In this document: positions 32,082 through 36,619 of the stretch, one piece after another
How positions within the stretch are numbered: position 1 is the stretch's first letter
How the letters are laid out: the number at the start of each line of letters is the position of its first letter
Source of the DNA: Candidatus Omnitrophota bacterium
GTDB taxonomy: Bacteria > Omnitrophota > Gorgyraeia > Gygaellales > Profunditerraquicolaceae
DNA: 36,619 nt
NCBI GenBank assembly: GCA_028717245.1
Contig: JAQUOD010000012.1
Coordinates: forward strand, 1 to 36,619
Direction of reading: 5' to 3'
The notes under the pieces: generated by a model
Told to the model about the DNA's origin: nothing
What the model saw: only the letters and a program-made list of their open reading frames with translations
The model's database searches: none
Program-made: the position numbers and the translations under genes

Positions 32082-32951
32082 TTAATACCTCACGCCTAAT
32101 TTTTTAGTCAGGCCTTTGAACTTTTTGGTCAGGCTTAAAGTCATCTTCCCCGGTTTTCCGGAACCGATGACCCTGCCGTCTACCTTAACTATGGGAATAA
32201 TCTCCGCGGCCGTACCGGTGAGGAAACATTCGTCAGCAATGTATAATTCATGGCGCGTAAAAACATGTTCGTGCGTGGGGATCTTGTAACGCCTAGCCAC
32301 TTCCAGCACCGTGTCGCGCGTCACGCCCCTTAAGGCGCCCATACACTCCGGAGGCGTATATAATTCACCCTTGCTGATGATAAAGATATTATCGCCGGTG
32401 CACTCTGCGATATAACCCTGCTCGTTAAGCATCAACGCCTCTTCATAGCCCAAATGCACTGCCTCTATCTTGGCCATAATGTTATTCAGGTAATTGAGGC
32501 ACTTAATCTGCGGATTCAAGGCCTCATGGGAATTACGGGTGGTAGAAACCGTAATCATCTCCATGCCTTTTTTGTAAAGTGCTGCTGGGTAGAGCATGAT
32601 TCTGTCAACGATGATGATAACACTAGCCTTTCCCTTACATTTACGCGGGTCAAGGCCGAGGTCGCCCTCGCCCCTGGTAACAATCAGGCGGATATATGCG
32701 TCATTTAACCCATTCTTACGCAGGGTCGCCACTACTGCCTTAATCATCTGCTCTTTTGTCAGGGGAATCTCCAGCATAATGGTGTGCGCGGATTCATATA
32801 GCCGGTTGATATGCTCTTTGAGCCGAAAGACCAGGCGGCTATAGGAACGGATACCTTCAAAGACGCCGTCGCCGTATAAAAGCCCATGGTCGAATACAGA
32901 AATCTTCGCTTCTTCTTTCGGATAAAATTTGCCATTGATATAGATTTTCAT
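32082..32951 (-). CDS. ilvE: Branched-chain amino acid aminotransferase-like PLP enzyme
   Basis: This class IV aminotransferase makes or degrades Val, Leu and Ile in the usual family role. The PLP lysine is Lys150 in PQIKCLNYLNN, Glu184 follows in YEEALMLNEQGYIAECTGDNIF, and GVTRDTVLEVA is near the C-terminus. The 289 residues fit the short BCAT group, which also includes D-amino acid transaminases, so substrate is not certain. A GGAGG ribosome site lies eight bases upstream. It sits between lolD and mcsA, with no other ilv or leu gene nearby. Confidence 0.88.
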   Translation of the reverse strand: MKIYINGKFYPKEEAKISVFDHGLLYGDGVFEGIRSYSRLVFRLKEHINRLYESAHTIMLEIPLTKEQMIKAVVATLRKNGLNDAYIRLIVTRGEGDLGLDPRKCKGKASVIIIVDRIMLYPAALYKKGMEMITVSTTRNSHEALNPQIKCLNYLNNIMAKIEAVHLGYEEALMLNEQGYIAECTGDNIFIISKGELYTPPECMGALRGVTRDTVLEVARRYKIPTHEHVFTRHELYIADECFLTGTAAEIIPIVKVDGRVIGSGKPGKMTLSLTKKFKGLTKKLGVRY

Positions 32952-32977
32952 AGTATAACCTCCAATTTAAGCTAAGC

Positions 32978-33048
32978 GTATCAAAGTATCAGGTATCAAG
33001 GTATCAAAGTTTTTCTTTGACACTTTGACACAATGACACCTTGACACT
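32978..33048. repeat. Inverted octamer array between lolD and ilvE
   Basis: On the minus strand four NNGTGTCA units, a short A-rich loop, and four TGATACNN-type units form complementary arms (one unit shortened to seven). It shares the GTRTCA core with the array at 30429-30495. The array overlaps the first base of the lolD stop at 33047-33049. Confidence 0.92.
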
Positions 33049-33721
33049 AATTTACCAATATTCCATCTCTTAATTGATATACGGCATCCGCTATCTTTGC
33101 CAATTCCGCGTTATGCGTTACCAGGATAACGGCCATCCGGTTCTCTAAACTTATCTTCTTTATCAATGCGGTTATCTCATCGCCTGTTTTAGAATCGAGG
33201 TTACCCGTGGGTTCATCGCAAAGGAGCAGGCTTGGCTTGTTTATCAACGCCCGCACAATCGCTACCCTCTGCTGCTCTCCACCGGAAAGCTGATTCGGGA
33301 AGTGCTCCGACCTTTCGCTTAATCCTACCTGTTCCAAAAGCCCGGATGCCTTTTTTCGTAACTCGTAACTCGTAACTCGTAACTCGTAATTTATCAACGC
33401 AGGCATGAGCACATTCTCTAAAACGGTAAATTCTGATAATAAATGATAAAATTGAAAGACAAAACCTATCCTCTTATTTCTTATACCGGAAAGCTCTGTT
33501 TCGTTTAAGGCATAGATATTCTTCTCTTCAAAAATAACCTCACCCCTTGTCGGCGTATCCAATCCCCCTAAGATATGTAACAGAGTAGATTTACCCGCGC
33601 CTGAAGGCCCGACGATGGCTATAAGCTTACCCTTATCTATGTTTAAATTTACGCCCCTTAATACTTCTAATTGCTTATTGCCGTTATAATAAACCTTATG
33701 TATATTCTTAGCTTGTAGCAT
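33047..33721 (-). CDS. lolD: Lipoprotein-releasing ABC transporter ATPase
   Basis: LolD powers release of lipoproteins from the inner membrane. Walker A GPSGAGKS is at 38-45, the signature is LSGGEQQR, and the Walker B region is LLLCDEPTGNLD. Residues 111-122 (NYELRVTSYELR) are encoded by five heptamers and replace the usual short helical linker before the SGLLEQVGL segment. The start has no Shine-Dalgarno because six heptamers abut it. The stop leads into another array, so repeats lie before, within and after this gene. Confidence 0.93.
   Translation of the reverse strand: MLQAKNIHKVYYNGNKQLEVLRGVNLNIDKGKLIAIVGPSGAGKSTLLHILGGLDTPTRGEVIFEEKNIYALNETELSGIRNKRIGFVFQFYHLLSEFTVLENVLMPALINYELRVTSYELRKKASGLLEQVGLSERSEHFPNQLSGGEQQRVAIVRALINKPSLLLCDEPTGNLDSKTGDEITALIKKISLENRMAVILVTHNAELAKIADAVYQLRDGILVN
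33357..33391 (-). repeat. Tandem heptamer array inside lolD
   Basis: Four exact CGTAACT units and one CGTAATT variant lie in the plus strand, in frame within lolD. No inverted partner was seen. Confidence 0.92.
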
Positions 33722-33722
33722 G

Positions 33723-33802
33723 TTAGGTCTTAGGTCTTAGGTCTTAGGTCTTAGGTCTTAGGTCTTATTCCCATGACCTATCACCTACAACCTACCACCT
33801 AT
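33723..33802. repeat. Inverted heptamer array between lolC and lolD
   Basis: Six exact TTAGGTC units (33723-33764) form one arm. Four divergent units GACCTAT, CACCTAC, AACCTAC and CACCTAT (33775-33802) form the other, complementary through the core CCTA/TAGG. One arm is pure and the other varied, suggesting recent expansion of the pure arm. It ends one base before the lolD start codon. Confidence 0.95.
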
Positions 33803-33804
33803 TA

Positions 33805-34995
33805 CTATTCGTACCTTAATGCCTCAACCGGCTTTAATTTTGCCGCCTTGCTTGCAGGATAAATAGTTGAAATCAAGGTAATGGCCATGGCTGAGAGAAT
33901 AATCAAGACAATATCCGGCCAGAATTCTATGGATACAGGTAATCTGTCTATATAATAAATATCCTGCGGCAATTTTATAAACTGGTATCTTTTTAATAAG
34001 GCGCATAGCGCCATACCGCTTGCCGTACCCAATAAAATCCCCGATATTCCGATAGTCAGGCCTTCAATGGTAAATATGTTTCTTATCTTTGCCGGGGTCA
34101 TGCCGATTGCCTTCAATATTCCGATATCCTTAGTCTTCTCCACCACCATCACTATCAACGTGCTGATGATATTGAAAGAAGCAACCAGTATTATCAAAGT
34201 CAGGATGATGAACATGGTGATCTTCTCTAATTTTAAGGCGGCAAAGAAATTCTGGTTTACTTCCATCCAGGTTTTTAAATTGAAATCAAAACCCAGCGTC
34301 CTGCTAAGTTCGCCCCTTATCTTATCCGCCAGATAAATATTATCTAATTTTATGGCTACGGCGCTAAAGGCATCACCCAGGCCCAATATCTCCTGTCCCG
34401 TTTTCAGATTAGTAAAAATCAGGTTCAGGTCATAATCATACATCCCTGAATTAAATATGCCTACAACCCTTAAAATACGCTCTTTGCCAAAAGGAGAATA
34501 AGTCAACAATTCTGAATTTAAACCTAAGCCCAGGTATGCGGCTAATTCCCTGCCGATGATTACGCAGTCCGGCTTAAGGTTACGCATATCCCCGCTTATA
34601 ATATATTTTTCTATCTTGGTAACCGAGCCTTCCGTATCGGGGTCTATACCTTTGATGCCGACGGCAAGAAGGCGGTTCTCTTCCTTTAACAAGACCTGGC
34701 CCTGCACATAAGGGCTTGAGCCTTTGACGTGTTTATTCTCGGAAATCTTTTTTACTATCCCGGCGTATTCCGCGCTATCTATAGCCTTAAAACCCGTCAG
34801 CGTTATGTGCGAATAATTACCGACTATCTTCTCGCGCAGGTCATTATCAAAACCCGACATTACTGCGATCACCACAATCAAGGCCGCAACGCCTATGGCT
34901 ATGCCCAAGACGGAAATGATACTGATAAGAGAAATAAATTTTTCTTTTCTTTTTGTAAGCAGGTAACGCCAGCTGATGAATAATTCAGCCTTCAT
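33805..34995 (-). CDS. lolC: Lipoprotein-releasing ABC transporter permease, LolC/E family
   Basis: This inner-membrane permease pairs with LolD to pass lipoproteins to the outer-membrane carrier. An N-terminal helix (about 22-48), a periplasmic MacB-like domain (about 50-250) and three C-terminal FtsX helices (about 260-290, 315-340, 360-385) are visible in 396 residues. Only one LolC/E permease gene is present, so a homodimer is possible, as in LolF-type systems. Its ATG overlaps the lysS stop by four bases. Confidence 0.9.
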   Translation of the reverse strand: MKAELFISWRYLLTKRKEKFISLISIISVLGIAIGVAALIVVIAVMSGFDNDLREKIVGNYSHITLTGFKAIDSAEYAGIVKKISENKHVKGSSPYVQGQVLLKEENRLLAVGIKGIDPDTEGSVTKIEKYIISGDMRNLKPDCVIIGRELAAYLGLGLNSELLTYSPFGKERILRVVGIFNSGMYDYDLNLIFTNLKTGQEILGLGDAFSAVAIKLDNIYLADKIRGELSRTLGFDFNLKTWMEVNQNFFAALKLEKITMFIILTLIILVASFNIISTLIVMVVEKTKDIGILKAIGMTPAKIRNIFTIEGLTIGISGILLGTASGMALCALLKRYQFIKLPQDIYYIDRLPVSIEFWPDIVLIILSAMAITLISTIYPASKAAKLKPVEALRYE

Positions 34996-36440
34996 TTTGC
35001 TTCCGGCCTGAGTAAAGGAAATAAAATCACGTCCCTAATCGATGGCTGGTCGGTGAACAACATCACCAGCCTGTCTATGCCTATGCCTAAACCGCCTGCG
35101 GGCGGCATGCCGTGCTCTAATGCCAAAACATAATCTTCGTCCACATTCTTCTTCTCGGCAGTATCGCCTTCTTTAATCTCTTCCTGAAAACGCCTCTTTT
35201 GTTCCTGGGGGTCGTTTAATTCCGAATAGGCATTACCTATCTCTACCCCCCCTACGTACAACTCAAACCTTTCTGAGATTAAGGGATTACCTTCTTTGGT
35301 CTTGGCTAAAGGGCATAAATTAGTAAAATAATCCGTAACAAAAGTAGGGTTAAGGTTCATCTCCTGCTCTAATATATCCTCGATTATTTTGGCCACCTGC
35401 GAACGGCTCAGCCTCCCTGCGCCCTTGGCAAAACCTTTATCCTGCAACTTTTTTAACATCACTCCTGCCTCATCCGCAGGGTCAATGGCGAATTTTTCCT
35501 TTACGGTCTGCGCAAAAGAACGCCTCTGCCAGGGCGGGGTTAAATCTATAGCTTTACCCTGATAGGTGAATTTTGTCTGGCCCCATATCTGCTTAGCCAA
35601 AGTAACGATTAAATCCTGGGCTAAATCCATCATATCTTCATAATTCGCATAGGCCGAGTATACCTCCAGCATGGTAAATTCCGGGTTGTGCTTTGTGGAT
35701 ACGCCTTCGTTACGGAAACTGCGGTTGATTTCATAAACCCTATCCAGGCCGCCGACGAGTAAACGTTTCAAATACAGCTCCGGGGCAATCCTTAAATATA
35801 AATCTATGCCATATTCATTGTGATGTGTCTTAAAAGGACGCCCCGCCGCGCCTCCGGGGATATCATGCATCATCGGGGTCTCTACTTCCAGATAGCCTTT
35901 ATCGTCTAAGAAATCCCTGATTGCCTTCATAATCCTGGAGCGCATCAGGAAGACCTTCTTTACTTCTTCATTAGCGATTAAATCCAGGTAACGCTGCCGG
36001 TAACGCAGCTCTATATCTTTTAAGCCGTGCCATTTCTCAGGAAGCGGCCGCAAGGCCTTGGCCAATACGCTAAAATCTTCTACTTTTACCGTCGGCTCTT
36101 TGGTGTGAGTAGTAAAGAGCTTGCCTTTTATGTTGATAATATCCGCGATATCTAAATCTTCAAGGACCCGAAACTTATCCTCGCCGACAATGTCGCTTTT
36201 AAGATAAAGCTGGATCTTGGCTGTAGAGTCCCTCAAATCCATGAATACAGCCTTGCCATGTGAACGCTTAGCCATAACCCTGCCGCAGAGGTTTACGCCG
36301 CCTGCCTCCTGGAAATTATCCAGCGCCTTCTGGATAGTAATAGAGCCGCTAAAGGCCCGGTTATCATATAAACTCAGGCCTTTTGCCTTCAGGGAGGCGA
36401 CTTTAGCTTTTCTTTGCGCGATAATCTCGTTTAGTTCCAT
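34992..36440 (-). CDS. lysS: Lysyl-tRNA synthetase, class II
   Basis: LysS charges tRNA-Lys. The N-terminal OB-fold carries VNLCGRVMAKRSHGKAVF. Class II motif 2 is RVYEINRSFRNEG with the NPEFTMLEVY segment, and motif 3 is GGLGIGIDRLVML. The 482 residues are normal. It is the first gene of the 28-kb minus-strand run. The promoter lies nine bases before the ATG, so the transcript should have only about 2-3 untranslated bases. Confidence 0.97.
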   Translation of the reverse strand: MELNEIIAQRKAKVASLKAKGLSLYDNRAFSGSITIQKALDNFQEAGGVNLCGRVMAKRSHGKAVFMDLRDSTAKIQLYLKSDIVGEDKFRVLEDLDIADIINIKGKLFTTHTKEPTVKVEDFSVLAKALRPLPEKWHGLKDIELRYRQRYLDLIANEEVKKVFLMRSRIMKAIRDFLDDKGYLEVETPMMHDIPGGAAGRPFKTHHNEYGIDLYLRIAPELYLKRLLVGGLDRVYEINRSFRNEGVSTKHNPEFTMLEVYSAYANYEDMMDLAQDLIVTLAKQIWGQTKFTYQGKAIDLTPPWQRRSFAQTVKEKFAIDPADEAGVMLKKLQDKGFAKGAGRLSRSQVAKIIEDILEQEMNLNPTFVTDYFTNLCPLAKTKEGNPLISERFELYVGGVEIGNAYSELNDPQEQKRRFQEEIKEGDTAEKKNVDEDYVLALEHGMPPAGGLGIGIDRLVMLFTDQPSIRDVILFPLLRPEAK

Positions 36441-36449
36441 AGTTTTATA

Positions 36450-36478
36450 ATTATATAGGATAATTCAGGTTATGTCAA
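36450..36478 (-). promoter_or_regulatory. lysS promoter
   Basis: On the minus strand TTGACA (36473-36478) and a perfect TATAAT (36450-36455) are spaced 17 bases apart. The -10 box ends nine bases before the lysS ATG, predicting a nearly leaderless mRNA. Confidence 0.85.
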
Positions 36479-36509
36479 CCCCGCTCTTCATCCAGTAATG
36501 CAAGGATTA

Positions 36510-36545
36510 TTTCGCACTTTCGTATTGAAGCATCCTCTTAGGTTG
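36510..36545 (-). promoter_or_regulatory. Two-block module upstream of the lysS promoter
   Basis: The minus strand carries CAACCTAAGAGGAT (36532-36545) then CAATA (36523-36527) and AAAGTGCGAAA (36510-36520), the blocks seen before the tRNA-Leu promoter. Block 2 ends 31 bases before the -35 box here, versus 19 there. A hairpin GGCCTTA/TAAGGCC lies further upstream at 36553-36581. Nothing coding is seen to the window end. Confidence 0.4.
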
Positions 36546-36619
36546 TTGAATCGGCCTTAGGTTTATGTGTTTAATAAGGCCAAATATCCAAAGGTTAAGG
36601 CTGCGTTCGTTCTTAAAGT

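Noticed and set aside
33723-33764. CRISPR array, because of exact tandem repeats
   Set aside because: Units are only seven bases with no spacers and no cas genes.
36441-36619. T-box riboswitch upstream of lysS
   Set aside because: A T-box lies between promoter and gene, whereas here only nine bases separate the -10 box from the ATG.

Overview
The window reads as a chromosomal segment of a diderm (Gram-negative) bacterium, most plausibly an uncultured lineage near the PVC superphylum such as Candidatus Omnitrophota. The taxonomic placement is an inference from gene content, not proven. Outer-membrane logistics genes (lptF/lptG, lolC/lolD, mlaE/mlaF/mlaD) sit beside genes better known from Bacillota (mcsA-mcsB-clpC, a PIN/TRAM protein, ricT). 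Nearly every gene is a housekeeping gene. No prophage, CRISPR array, rRNA or insertion sequence is visible.

Layout. 1-922: a structured terminator-like element, a strong promoter, the 5' stub of a tRNA-Leu, a LAGLIDADG homing endonuclease, then an intact tRNA-Leu(CAG). 1014-5306 (minus): pyrE, a flavoprotein, a Maf gene running in frame into an M48 lipoprotein protease, and a secreted GH-A glycosidase. 5476-8385 (plus): comF, lptF, lptG, divergent from pyrE. 8382-36440 (minus): about 28 kb of uninterrupted co-oriented genes: lysS, lolC, lolD, ilvE, mcsA, mcsB, clpC, mlaE, mlaF, mlaD, radA, PIN/TRAM, ispD, ispF, cysE, cysS, tmk, holB, ricT, metG, tatD, DUF362-ferredoxin, TPR, mtnA, thiL, tsaE, tsaB, alr. 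Much of this order matches separate Bacillus subtilis blocks (lysS..cysS; tmk..tatD; thiL-tsaE-tsaB), with diderm envelope modules spliced into the first.

The most unusual signal is repetitive. Many gene junctions carry arrays of 7- or 8-base units, and most form inverted arms. Each junction has its own unit sequence but the same design: a conserved 4-6 base core plus 2-3 variable bases. These arrays supply or overlap stop codons of metG, ispD, mcsA, lolD and mtnA, and supply the tatD start codon. Similar arrays lie in frame inside ispD and lolD. Further repeat families are short palindromes with 5+1+5 arms, GC-rich palindromes inserted in tatD and holB, and long branched hairpins.

A second pattern is that the three protein-coding promoters that can be read (pyrE, comF, lysS) have 17-base spacers and place the -10 box only 6-9 bases before the ATG. 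This implies leaderless transcripts for operon-leading genes, while several internal genes have Shine-Dalgarno sites. No gene-free stretch exceeds 300 bases.
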